A stretch of 26,928 nucleotides of DNA, taken from assembly GCA_034660735.1 (NCBI GenBank), contig JAYEJQ010000009.1, forward strand, positions 1-26,928. The letters are read 5' to 3'. Each line of letters opens with the position of its first letter. Positions within the stretch are counted from its first letter, which is position 1. Origin of the DNA: JAGLTA01 sp034660735. Its GTDB lineage: Bacteria; Patescibacteriota; Patescibacteriia; JAACEG01. Both the position numbers and the translations under genes were made by a program. Below, piece by piece: positions 15,151-21,580 of the stretch. The notes beneath the pieces are model-generated. The model had not been told where the DNA came from, searched no databases, and was given only the letters and a program-made list of their open reading frames with translations.

Positions 15151-15891
15151 ATGTCAATACAGGTAAAACTTTACAATCAGAAAATAGATGAAATTGGAAA
15201 ACAGGAATTGAATCCAGTTATTTTTGGCGTGAAAGCAAAATCCGAATTGATCAAGCAAGCCGTTGTCGCGCAGCAAGCGAATTCAAGGCAGGTATTGGCG
15301 CACGCGAAAGACAGAAGCGAAGTTCGCGGCGGCGGAAAAAAGCCGTGGAGACAAAAAGGAACTGGAAGAGCAAGGGCTGGTTCAAGCAGATCTCCGATTT
15401 GGATCGGCGGCGGAGTTACTTTCGGACCTACAAAAGAGAGGAATTTTTCAGTTAAAATAAATAAAAAGATGAAAAAGAAAGCGCTTTTTATGTGTCTTTC
15501 AAATAAAGCGGAAAATGAAAAAATGATTTTATTTGATAAGATTGAATTAGAAAAAATTCAGACTAAAAAAATTGTTGAAATGTTAAGCAGAGTAGATGCT
15601 AAAATTATAAACAGCAAGATTGAAAAATCAGACAAGAAAAAAAATAGAAGCAAAAAAAAGAAAAATAGCATTTTATTAATTTTAAATGATAAATCTGAAA
15701 ATATAATAAAATCCGCAAGGAATATTCCAAATGTCAAAACGATTAAATCTGATTGCTTAAATGTTGTTGAAGTTTTAAAATATAAATATTTACTAACAAC
15801 GGTTGAAGCTGTAAAAGAGATTGAAGAAGCATATTTGCCTGATAGAATAAATAAAGAAAATATTATAAAAATTCAAAATTCAAAATTATAA
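15151..15891 (+). CDS. rplD: Ribosomal protein L4
   Basis: A 246-residue L4, which lines the exit tunnel and often regulates the S10 operon in other bacteria. The diagnostic loop is RGGGKKPWRQKGTGRARAG followed by SPIWIGGGVTFGP. A Lys-rich insertion (KKNRSKKKK) interrupts the C-terminal domain near residue 170, and the tail carries extra Lys/Asn. I chose ATG 15151 because MSIQVKLYNQ is the expected start; the frame stays open upstream to 15019 only by reading through the palindromic repeat. Confidence 0.93.
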   Translation: MSIQVKLYNQKIDEIGKQELNPVIFGVKAKSELIKQAVVAQQANSRQVLAHAKDRSEVRGGGKKPWRQKGTGRARAGSSRSPIWIGGGVTFGPTKERNFSVKINKKMKKKALFMCLSNKAENEKMILFDKIELEKIQTKKIVEMLSRVDAKIINSKIEKSDKKKNRSKKKKNSILLILNDKSENIIKSARNIPNVKTIKSDCLNVVEVLKYKYLLTTVEAVKEIEEAYLPDRINKENIIKIQNSKL

Positions 15892-16000
15892 ATTCCAAAT
15901 AAATCCAAAACGATAAATCCAAAATCATAAACAGTTTTGAATTTTGAAAATTTGAATTTATAATTTATTTGTTATTTATAATTTTGAATTTGTAATTTTA
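15891..16000. repeat. AT-rich repeat with AATTCCAAATAAATCC, copy 1
   Basis: Begins AATTCCAAATAAATCCAAA (15891-15909) and contains a 33-nt segment (15927-15959) identical to 24955-24987. The left half (TCCAAA words) is loosely complementary to the right half (TTTTGAATTT words), so the whole can fold on itself. It fills the rplD-rplW gap. Confidence 0.7.
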
Positions 16001-16006
16001 AAAAAT

Positions 16007-16474
16007 ATGGGTATTTTAGATAAATTTAAAAAAAAGAATATTGTTGGCAAAAAAGATGAAGCAGTGGCGAAAAAGGATGAAAAGCAAAAAAAAGTAGTTA
16101 TTAAAAAAGACGCAGAAAAAAGCGAAAAAAAAGATAAAAAAATAAATAAATCGGCTGTCGCGTCAAAAACAAAAATCGGAAAATCAAGCGGATGCGCTTA
16201 TCGTGTTTTAGTTAATCCGCGAATTACGGAAAAGATTACTGACTTGGGAGTTTTTGATAAATACGGATTTGTAGTTGCGAATAATGCTAATAAAATAGAG
16301 GTTAAGAAAGCGATTCAAGAGGTCTATGGAGTTAAGCCGATAGTTGTTAATATAATGAACATAAAAGGGAAAAAGGTTAGATCTGGACGCGTTAGCGGCA
16401 GGAGAAAGGATTGGCGAAAAGCCATTGTTACGTTAAAAAAAGGAGAGAAAATTGAAGTTTATCAAGGAGTATAA
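16007..16474 (+). CDS. rplW: Ribosomal protein L23 with Lys-rich N-terminal extension
   Basis: A 155-residue L23, which sits at the tunnel exit and docks SRP and trigger factor. The core begins near residue 62 (GCAYRVLVNPRITEKIT) and has FVVANNANKIEVKKAIQEVY and the basic loop SGRVSGRRKDWRKAIVTLKK. About 60 residues before it are mostly Lys, Asp, Glu and Val, an extension I regard as typical of CPR L23 and of unknown role. Length is thus about 1.6 times the usual 95-100. Confidence 0.93.
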   Translation: MGILDKFKKKNIVGKKDEAVAKKDEKQKKVVIKKDAEKSEKKDKKINKSAVASKTKIGKSSGCAYRVLVNPRITEKITDLGVFDKYGFVVANNANKIEVKKAIQEVYGVKPIVVNIMNIKGKKVRSGRVSGRRKDWRKAIVTLKKGEKIEVYQGV

Positions 16475-16478
16475 TATA

Positions 16479-16580
16479 TAAACATTTTAACATCTAAACA
16501 TCTAAACATTTTAAATTATTTAAAATTATAAAATGTTATCGTGTTTATATGTTATCGTGTTTATATGTTTATATGATTAT
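16479..16580. repeat. AAACAT-word repeat block, inverted-copy arm 1
   Basis: Built from short words around AAACAT on the left and ATGTTTATATG on the right. A 41-nt segment (16511-16551) matches the reverse complement of 18120-18160 at 40 of 41 positions. The block runs up to the rplB start codon and provides false in-frame upstream ATGs. Confidence 0.75.
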
Positions 16581-17426
16581 ATGGGTATTAAAATATACAA
16601 ACCGACTACTGCTGGACGAAGAAACTCATCAGTTCAGGATTTTTCAGATATTACTAAAAAAAGACCTGAAAAATCTTTAACAATGATTAAAAAAAGAAGC
16701 GGCGGACGGAATAATCAGGGTAAAATTACAATTCGCCATCGTGGCGGAGGCGCGAAAAGATTTATAAGAATTATAGATTTTAAGCAGAACAGATTTGATG
16801 AGCATGCTAAAGTTTCAGCTATTGAATATGATCCGAATCGCGGCGCGCGGCTTGCCTTAATTGAATATAAAGATGGAAAGAAAAGTTATATTATAGCTCC
16901 GATTGGCTTAAAAGTCGGTGATAAAATTTTGTCTTCACGGAAAAAAGAGGTAGAGATAAAAAATGGAAATAGAATGATATTGAAATATATCCCGCAAGGA
17001 GTGAGTGTTTTTAATATAGAGGTGATTCCTGGTAAAGGTGCTCAAATCGCGCGAGGCGCGGGGACTTCCGTTAAAGTGATGGGATCTGAAGGAAAATACG
17101 CGCAATTAAAAATGCCGTCAGGAGAGATAAGATTAGTTTCGAAAGAATGTATGGCAACGATCGGGCAGGCAAGCAACCCTGATTACAGATTGATCCGTTG
17201 GGGAAAAGCAGGGAGAATGCGGCACAAAGGAATAAAGCCGACTGTTCGCGGAAAAGTTATGAATCCATGCGACCATCCGCATGGCGGAGGAGAAGCGAGA
17301 AATCCGATCGGCTTAAAGCATCCGAAAACTCCATGGGGAAAACCAGCACTTGGAGTTAAGACAAGAAACAAAAAGAAAGCGTCAGGTAAGTTGATAATCC
17401 AGAGACGGAAAAAGAAGAGGAAGTAG
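16581..17426 (+). CDS. rplB: Ribosomal protein L2
   Basis: A 281-residue L2, needed for subunit joining and peptidyl transfer. Begins MGIKIYKPTTAGRRN, has the RNA-binding part RHRGGGAKRFIRIIDF, and the C-terminal signature GKVMNPCDHPHGGGEARNPI containing the conserved functional His. It ends in a basic tail KLIIQRRKKKRK. ATG 16581 gives the normal start; an ATG at 16533 inside the AT-rich repeat would add 16 residues unlike L2. Length is normal. Confidence 0.96.
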   Translation: MGIKIYKPTTAGRRNSSVQDFSDITKKRPEKSLTMIKKRSGGRNNQGKITIRHRGGGAKRFIRIIDFKQNRFDEHAKVSAIEYDPNRGARLALIEYKDGKKSYIIAPIGLKVGDKILSSRKKEVEIKNGNRMILKYIPQGVSVFNIEVIPGKGAQIARGAGTSVKVMGSEGKYAQLKMPSGEIRLVSKECMATIGQASNPDYRLIRWGKAGRMRHKGIKPTVRGKVMNPCDHPHGGGEARNPIGLKHPKTPWGKPALGVKTRNKKKASGKLIIQRRKKKRK

Positions 17427-17488
17427 GTCATATAAACATTTAAACATTTAAATAAAAATAACAGCTGGTTCTTTAAATAAAAAGGAAA
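17427..17488. repeat. Short AAACATTTAAACATTT repeat
   Basis: Directly after rplB, ATAAACATTTAAACATTT (17432-17449) matches the words of the repeat blocks at 16479, 18110 and 18795. The remainder (CAGCTGGTTCTTTAAATAAAAAGG) is on the tail side of the minus-strand terminator and supplies its U-tract. Confidence 0.5.
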
Positions 17489-17536
17489 ACGGCGACAATG
17501 AAACTGAGATTATATTCTCGGTTTCATCGCCGCCGT
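17489..17536 (-). terminator. Long minus-strand intrinsic terminator
   Basis: A 20-pair stem between 17490-17509 and 17516-17535 with a 6-nt loop. Read on the minus strand, the three imperfect pairs are two G-U wobbles and one C-A mismatch, and the stem is followed by TTTTCCTTTTTATTT. Read on the plus strand, the wobbles become two A-C mismatches and no T run follows. Both features assign it to minus-strand transcription, ending the small gene at 17559-17747. Confidence 0.7.
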
Positions 17537-17558
17537 TGAAATGTCGTTAACGAATTTT

Positions 17559-17747
17559 TTATAAAGATTTCGTCAGCGACAAAAATTTTTTTACCTCCTT
17601 TCTGTTTAAATTTTTCGCAACCAAATGGTTGCGAAATTTACCATTTTTTATATAGGGATTGACAGATATTTTGTCTCCCCCTGACTGATGTTTAATTTTT
17701 TTTATCTGACTTTCCTTGAGATTAAAAACCTCTAATTTAAATTTCAT
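17559..17747 (-). CDS. Unknown 62-residue protein, antisense within the ribosomal operon
   Basis: I do not recognise this protein. It is basic, without a membrane segment or signal peptide: it begins MKFKLEVFNLKESQIKKIKH, has a Gly/Asn/Pro patch (SGGDKISVNPYIKNGK) and ends NRKEVKKFLSLTKSL. Support for a real gene: AAAAGGAG lies 5 bp before the ATG, a strong SD unlike nearly all other genes here; a long minus-strand terminator lies 23 bp after the stop; and it occupies an otherwise unexplained 390-bp gap between rplB and rpsS. A perfect 10-bp hairpin (17613-17636) and a second AAAGGAGG (17594-17601) lie inside the coding region. A minus-strand TTGACA (17822-17827) could be the -35, with only a weak -10. 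The N-terminus resembles that of the ORF at 21350. Confidence 0.6.
   Translation of the reverse strand: MKFKLEVFNLKESQIKKIKHQSGGDKISVNPYIKNGKFRNHLVAKNLNRKEVKKFLSLTKSL
17613..17636. repeat. Perfect 10-bp hairpin inside the antisense ORF
   Basis: TTTCGCAACC pairs with GGTTGCGAAA across the 4-nt loop AAAT. On the minus strand it is followed at 11 nt by AAAGGAGG (17601-17594), so a structured RNA could control access to that site. Confidence 0.6.
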
Positions 17748-17820
17748 TTCATCTCCTTTTTTAAAAAAAGTTTATAAAAAAATTTAAAGCAATAAATTAA
17801 CTTAACAATAAAATTAAAAT

Positions 17821-18105
17821 ATGTCAAGAAGCTTAAAAAAAGGTCCGTATATAAACGAAAAATTATTGAAAAAGATAAAGAGATTAAAACAAGGCGACAA
17901 GACTGTTATTAAAGTTTGGGACAGGGCTTGCGCAATTTCTCCTGATATGGTAGGGTTCACTATCGGAGTGCATAATGGAAAAACGCATATTCCAGTTTTT
18001 ATTTCAGAAGCAATGGTCGGACACAAGCTCGGAGAATTTTCTCCAACAAGGAAATTTATTTCGCACGGAGGAAAGATAGCAAAAGAGCAGGCGAAGAATA
18101 AATAA
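17821..18105 (+). CDS. rpsS: Ribosomal protein S19
   Basis: A 94-residue S19 of the small-subunit head. Complete and normal in length: MSRSLKKGPYINEKLLKKI, then VWDRACAISPDMVGFTIGVHNGK and the signature MVGHKLGEFSPTRKFISHGG. The start ATG is fixed by the conserved SRSLKKGP. It is 395 bp from rplB, with the minus-strand small gene between, so either transcripts cross this unit or rpsS has its own promoter (none convincing seen). Confidence 0.96.
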   Translation: MSRSLKKGPYINEKLLKKIKRLKQGDKTVIKVWDRACAISPDMVGFTIGVHNGKTHIPVFISEAMVGHKLGEFSPTRKFISHGGKIAKEQAKNK

Positions 18106-18109
18106 AAAA

Positions 18110-18207
18110 ACCATCTAAACATATAAACACGATAACATTCTATAATTTTAAATAATTTAAAAATGTTTAAATGTTAAGATGTTTATATGCTAAAATGTTT
18201 AAATGAT
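18110..18207. repeat. AAACAT-word repeat block, inverted-copy arm 2
   Basis: Contains a 41-nt segment (18120-18160) that is the reverse complement of 16511-16551 with one difference, then ATGTTTAAATGTTAAGATG-type words to the rplV start. The two arms enclose rplB, the antisense small gene and rpsS. Confidence 0.75.
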
Positions 18208-18212
18208 TTTTT

Positions 18213-18794
18213 ATGGAAATTAAAGCAAAAGCAAAATATATAAAAATGAGTCCTAAAAAAGTTAGGTTAGTTGTTGATGTTATCCGAAATATGGGCGCTG
18301 AGCAGGCGTTAGTTCAACTGCGATTTATGAACAAAAAAGCCGTAAAACCTGTTGCGAAATTGCTTAATTCAGCGATGGCAAACGCTTTTAATAATTTTGA
18401 AATTGAAAAAGAAGGATTAAAAATTAAAGAAATACGCGTTGATCAAGCGTCAGTTTTAAAAAGATGGAAGCCGAGAGCTTTCGGTCGCGCAGGTATGATT
18501 AGGAAGAAAAGTTCGCATATTAATATTATTTTGGAAGGTGAAAAGGTTGTGAAAACCGCAAAAAAGAAAACTATAGAAGCGCCAAAAATAGCAAGCGATA
18601 TTTCAAAGAGTGAAATCAAGAAAAGTAAAGAAAAAGAGATAAAAAAGGTCAAGCCAGAAACAAAAGAGCATGGCAAAGAGATTTTTAACAAAAGAATGAC
18701 TGGCAAGCATCGCCATAAAGCGCATTTAGATACCATTAGAAAAAAAGGCAAAGATGGATTTATGAAAACAGTATTCAGGCGAAAGTCAGACTAA
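18213..18794 (+). CDS. rplV: Ribosomal protein L22 with C-terminal extension
   Basis: A 193-residue L22. The core (1-110) has AKYIKMSPKKVRLVVDVIRN and, near its end, VLKRWKPRAFGRAGMIRKKS, the tunnel-lining hairpin region. After it comes about 80 residues of Lys/Glu-rich sequence finishing with GKHRHKAHLDTIRKKGKDGF, which is not simple low complexity and may bind rRNA. Usual length is about 110, so the extension is large; the frame is clean to the stop. Confidence 0.93.
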   Translation: MEIKAKAKYIKMSPKKVRLVVDVIRNMGAEQALVQLRFMNKKAVKPVAKLLNSAMANAFNNFEIEKEGLKIKEIRVDQASVLKRWKPRAFGRAGMIRKKSSHINIILEGEKVVKTAKKKTIEAPKIASDISKSEIKKSKEKEIKKVKPETKEHGKEIFNKRMTGKHRHKAHLDTIRKKGKDGFMKTVFRRKSD

Positions 18795-18846
18795 AAGCAT
18801 TTAAGCATTTAAACATTTAAGCATATAAACATTTAAACATATAAGA
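18795..18846. repeat. AAACATTTAAGCAT repeat between rplV and rpsC
   Basis: Seven or so AAGCATTT/AAACATTT/AAACATAT words in tandem with slight variation, of the same family as the blocks at 16479, 17432 and 18110. Confidence 0.65.
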
Positions 18847-18850
18847 ATCT

Positions 18851-19513
18851 ATGGGACAAAAAGTTAATCCAAAATCATTTAGGTTATTAAGCATTTATAG
18901 CTGGGATTCAAATTGGTTTTCTGAAAAAGAATACAGCAAGCTGTTGAGGCAGGATATTTTAATTAAAGATTATTTAAAAGAAAAATCTATTGATTTTGGA
19001 ATTGATAAAATAAATATTCAAAGATCAGGAAATACAGTTGATATAAATATCTATTCTTCTAAGCCTGGTATAATTATCGGCAGGGGAGGAGCGGGTATTG
19101 AAAATTTGCGAAAAAATATTGTTAAAAAATTTTTTAAAGAATACCAGAATAAAAAAAATAAGCCAGCGATAAATTTGAATATTAAAGAAGTTAAAGATTC
19201 AAGAATTTCAGCGGAATTAACAGCGCAGGCAGCGGTTTCTGATTTGGAAAAAAGAATGCCGTTTAGAAGAGTTATGAAACAGATGGCAGATCGTGTTTAT
19301 AAATCTGGCGCGAAAGGAGTGAAAGTAATGATAGCGGGAAGATTAAACGGGGCAGAAATCGCTAGAACCGAGTATATAACTTTAGGAAATTTGCCTTTGC
19401 ATACTCTGCGGGCAGACATTGACTATTCTTATAGAATAGCTTATACGACTTACGGAACGCTCGGCGTAAAAGTTTGGGTTTACAAAGGAGATATTTTTAA
19501 AACCAAAAAGTAA
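18851..19513 (+). CDS. rpsC: Ribosomal protein S3
   Basis: A 220-residue S3 at the mRNA entry site. Starts MGQKVNPKSFRLL, the conserved S3 N-terminus. The KH domain is marked by KPGIIIGRGGAGIENLRKNI, and the C-terminal domain by GAKGVKVMIAGRLNGAEIAR, then TEYITLGNLPLHTLRADIDY. Length and ending (YGTLGVKVWVYKG) are normal. It follows rplV by 56 bp of repeat. Confidence 0.96.
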   Translation: MGQKVNPKSFRLLSIYSWDSNWFSEKEYSKLLRQDILIKDYLKEKSIDFGIDKINIQRSGNTVDINIYSSKPGIIIGRGGAGIENLRKNIVKKFFKEYQNKKNKPAINLNIKEVKDSRISAELTAQAAVSDLEKRMPFRRVMKQMADRVYKSGAKGVKVMIAGRLNGAEIARTEYITLGNLPLHTLRADIDYSYRIAYTTYGTLGVKVWVYKGDIFKTKK

Positions 19514-19617
19514 ACCAAAATACAAAAATTAAAATGATAAAGAAAAATTAAAAAATGATTTTTAATGATAAATTTTATATTTATTTTGCATTTTGATATT
19601 TGCATTTTACATTGTTA
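19514..19617. repeat. AT-rich inverted repeat between rpsC and rplP
   Basis: Left half CAAAATACAAAAATTAAAATG and right half CATTTTGATATTTGCATTTT are approximately inverted, with AAAAATGATTTTTAATGAT in the middle. It is a third AT-rich family, distinct from the AAACAT and TCCAAA types. Confidence 0.5.
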
Positions 19618-19621
19618 AATT

Positions 19622-20032
19622 ATGTTAGCTCCAAAAAAAACAAAATATAGAAAATCAATGAAAGGAAGAAGCAGAAAAAGAGAGATTGCTACTTCGGGCG
19701 TTAGTATCGCTTTTGGTGATTATGGAATAAAAGCGCAATCAGTAAAATGGATAACTTCGCGGCAAATTGAATCTGCAAGGCGCGTGATTACTCATTTCAT
19801 AAAAAGAAAAGGAAAGGTTTGGATTAGGATTTTTCCAGATAAGCCAGTAACTCAGAAAAGCGCGGAAGTTGGAATGGGAAAAGGAAAAGGCGCTGTTGAC
19901 CATTATGTCGCTGTTGTTAGAAGCGGAATGATGTTATTTGAAATGTCTGGCATAGATGAAAGCCAAGCAAAAGAGGCGTTGCGTTTAGCAGCGTATAAAT
20001 TACCCGTAGAATGCAAATTTGTTAAAAAGTAA
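19622..20032 (+). CDS. rplP: Ribosomal protein L16
   Basis: A 136-residue L16, near the A-site tRNA. Signature MLAPKKTKYRKSMKGRSR at the start, SRQIESARRVITHFIKRKGK in the middle and VGMGKGKGAVDHYVAVVRSG in the functional loop. Length matches the family. A GC palindrome follows before rpmC. Confidence 0.96.
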   Translation: MLAPKKTKYRKSMKGRSRKREIATSGVSIAFGDYGIKAQSVKWITSRQIESARRVITHFIKRKGKVWIRIFPDKPVTQKSAEVGMGKGKGAVDHYVAVVRSGMMLFEMSGIDESQAKEALRLAAYKLPVECKFVKK

Positions 20033-20058
20033 AAATAATAATCAATGACAGGTTTCGA

Positions 20059-20082
20059 CCCCGCCGCTCGCGAGCAGCGGGG
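20059..20082. repeat. 24-nt GC palindrome, copy 2
   Basis: Identical to 15033-15056 and 20621-20644. It sits in the 69-bp rplP-rpmC gap between ATGACAGGTTTCGA and CGGAATGA, a degraded form of the TGACA-type ends. Confidence 0.8.
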
Positions 20083-20101
20083 CGGAATGATTTAAAAATT
20101 T

Positions 20102-20278
20102 ATGAAGTTTAAAGAATTAAAAATAAAATCAAAAGAAGAATTAAGCGGAATATTAACGAAAAATAGAGACAAGATTCGTGACTTAAGGTTCAAGACGGCG
20201 AATAATCAGCTGAAAAATGTAAAAGAAATAAAAAAACTTAAGCGCCAAATAGCACAGATATTGACTATTGATAATTAA
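20102..20278 (+). CDS. rpmC: Ribosomal protein L29
   Basis: A 58-residue two-helix protein, begins MKFKELKIKSKEELSGILTK, then KNRDKIRDLRFKTANNQLKN and KEIKKLKRQIAQILT. These are the two helices of L29, which lies beside L23 at the tunnel exit. Position between rplP and rpsQ is canonical. There is no SD; the ATG is set by the MKFKEL start. Length is normal. Confidence 0.92.
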   Translation: MKFKELKIKSKEELSGILTKNRDKIRDLRFKTANNQLKNVKEIKKLKRQIAQILTIDN

Positions 20279-20318
20279 TCTGTTAAGATAGTTAAATGAT
20301 TTAATTAGAAATTTTTTT

Positions 20319-20564
20319 ATGGAAAAAGATAATAAAATTAAAAGAAAATTTAGCGGAATGGTTGTTTCTGATAAAATGGATAAAACTATTGTTGTTAAGG
20401 TTGATACGATTAAATCGCATCCGAAATATTACAAAAGATACGCGATTAGCAAGAAATATAAAGTTCATGATGAAAAATCCCGTTTTAAAATCGGCGATAA
20501 AATTTCTTTTATTGAATGTCGTCCGCTAAGCAAAGAAAAACGTTGGAGAGCAATTTACGTTTAA
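20319..20564 (+). CDS. rpsQ: Ribosomal protein S17
   Basis: An 81-residue S17, binder of the 16S rRNA 5' domain. Family blocks: RKFSGMVVSDKMDKTIVVKV, HPKYYKRYAISKKYKVHDE and KIGDKISFIECRPLSKEKRW. Length is normal. It is followed by a 154-bp gap with nested palindromes before rplN. Confidence 0.95.
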   Translation: MEKDNKIKRKFSGMVVSDKMDKTIVVKVDTIKSHPKYYKRYAISKKYKVHDEKSRFKIGDKISFIECRPLSKEKRWRAIYV

Positions 20565-20591
20565 TTATATTGTTTTTTAATTTTTAGTTTA

Positions 20592-20688
20592 GAATGGTGA
20601 TAATTTTTTTTACCTTGTCACCCCGCCGCTCGCGAGCAGCGGGGTGACAGTAAATTTATATTTTTTATTTAAAAGATTATCACCATTC
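20592..20688. repeat. Nested palindromes between rpsQ and rplN
   Basis: The outer pair is GAATGGTGATAAT (20592-20604) and its exact inverse ATTATCACCATTC (20676-20688). Within it lies TGTCACCCCGC...GCGGGGTGACA (20616-20649) around copy 3 of the 24-nt GC palindrome (20621-20644). An RNA of this gap would form one long hairpin. Confidence 0.75.
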
Positions 20689-20718
20689 GTTAATTCATGA
20701 TTCTTAATTCTTAATTAT

Positions 20719-21090
20719 ATGGTTCAACACAGGACAATGTTAAAAGTTGCTGATAATAGCGGAGCGAAAAGGGTCCAGTGTATCGGTCTGCCCGGAGGAA
20801 CAGGAAAGAGATATGGAAGAATCGGCGATATTATTAAAATTACGGTCAAAGATGCCCAGCCGCATAGCGCTGTAAAAAAAGGGGATGTTTTGGACGCGGT
20901 TTTAGTAAGGTCAAGAAAAGAGACAAGGCGGAAAGACGGAACATATATCCGTTTTGACGAAAATGCGGTAGTTGTTGTTGATAAAAAAAATAAAGAGCCG
21001 AAAGGGACGAGAATTTTTGGACCAGTAGCACGTGAATTAAGATTAAAAGGTTTTATGAAAATTATTTCATTAGCGCCAGAAGTTCTTTAG
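20719..21090 (+). CDS. rplN: Ribosomal protein L14
   Basis: A 123-residue L14 of the subunit interface. MVQHRTMLKVADNSGAKRVQ is close to the universal start, with PHSAVKKGDVLDAVLVRSRK, RRKDGTYIRFDENAVVVVD and GTRIFGPVARELRLKGFMKI following. Length is normal. It begins the spc part of the cluster. Confidence 0.96.
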   Translation: MVQHRTMLKVADNSGAKRVQCIGLPGGTGKRYGRIGDIIKITVKDAQPHSAVKKGDVLDAVLVRSRKETRRKDGTYIRFDENAVVVVDKKNKEPKGTRIFGPVARELRLKGFMKIISLAPEVL

Positions 21091-21094
21091 CGCG

Positions 21095-21237
21095 TGTCAT
21101 TCGCGCGAAGGCGGGAATCTATCATTACTTATCGCTATATTATAATTAAAAAGCACAAAGTAAAATTCAGAATTTATTTGTCTTATTATACCGTAGCGAT
21201 AAGTAATGACAGACCCTGAAATAAATTCAGGGTGACA
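21095..21237. repeat. Composite palindromic element after rplN
   Basis: Ends TGTCATTC and GGGTGACA. Inside, TCATTACTTATCGCTATATT is inverted as CGTAGCGATAAGTAATGA on the other side. It shares AGCGATAAGTAATGACAGA (21195-21213) exactly with the rplC-rplD element. On the right AGACCCTGAA...TTCAGGGT forms a further small hairpin. Confidence 0.65.
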
Positions 21238-21270
21238 AATAAAAAAACAATAGCATTTTAACTTTTAGAT

Positions 21271-21299
21271 TTTGTCTGTCATATTGGATGGCAGACAGA
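21271..21299 (+). promoter_or_regulatory. Leader hairpin of the 74-codon ORF
   Basis: TTTGTCTG (21271-21278) pairs with CAGACAGAA (21292-21299 region), core TGTCTG/CAGACA, with an inner TCA/TGG part. It sits about 50 nt before the ATG in a purine-rich leader with two AGGAG words (21304-21308, 21338-21342). Confidence 0.45.
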
Positions 21300-21349
21300 A
21301 AATAGGAGTTAAAAAAAGAAAAAAAAAGGAAAAAAATAGGAGAAAAAAA

Positions 21350-21574
21350 ATGAAGATTTTATTGGAAGTGGATATTCTTAAAAAAGGAAGCTCAGTTTTT
21401 TCGCAAATTTTATTAAGTGACAGGAAACCATATTATAATGGTCCTGAACTTAAAGGATTCTTTATCTTAAACTCAGCTGATAAAATTAAAATGAGGGTGA
21501 AGTTGAACGAGTCGATTACTCGAATATGCGAAGGGTTCCAAGAACTCGTCTTGGAACAATTCGATAAAGAGTAA
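21350..21574 (+). CDS. Unknown 74-residue protein between rplN and rplX
   Basis: I do not recognise this protein, and no ribosomal protein is normally encoded here. It reads MKILLEVDILKKGSSVFSQI, then a polar middle (SDRKPYYNGPELKGFFIL), a basic strand (KIKMRVKLNES) and an amphipathic C-terminal helix ending LEQFDKE; no signal peptide or membrane segment. AGGAG (21338-21342) lies 7 bp before the ATG, rare in this window. A leader hairpin precedes it and a perfect 8-bp hairpin follows the stop by 6 bp. The first 12 residues resemble those of the antisense ORF at 17747 (MK-x-x-LEV-x-x-LK). The frame is open back to TTG 21272, but that adds only poly-Lys sequence. Confidence 0.55.
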   Translation: MKILLEVDILKKGSSVFSQILLSDRKPYYNGPELKGFFILNSADKIKMRVKLNESITRICEGFQELVLEQFDKE

Positions 21575-21580
21575 AACAAA

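Noticed and set aside
17814..18122. Minus-strand ORF opposite rpsS
   Set aside because: Shadow of rpsS; its composition (Phe/Cys/Ser-rich) and lack of SD contrast with the credible antisense gene at 17559-17747.
20059..20082. Intrinsic terminators at the 24-nt GC palindromes
   Set aside because: None of the three copies is followed by a U-tract, and they lie within a cluster that should be co-transcribed.
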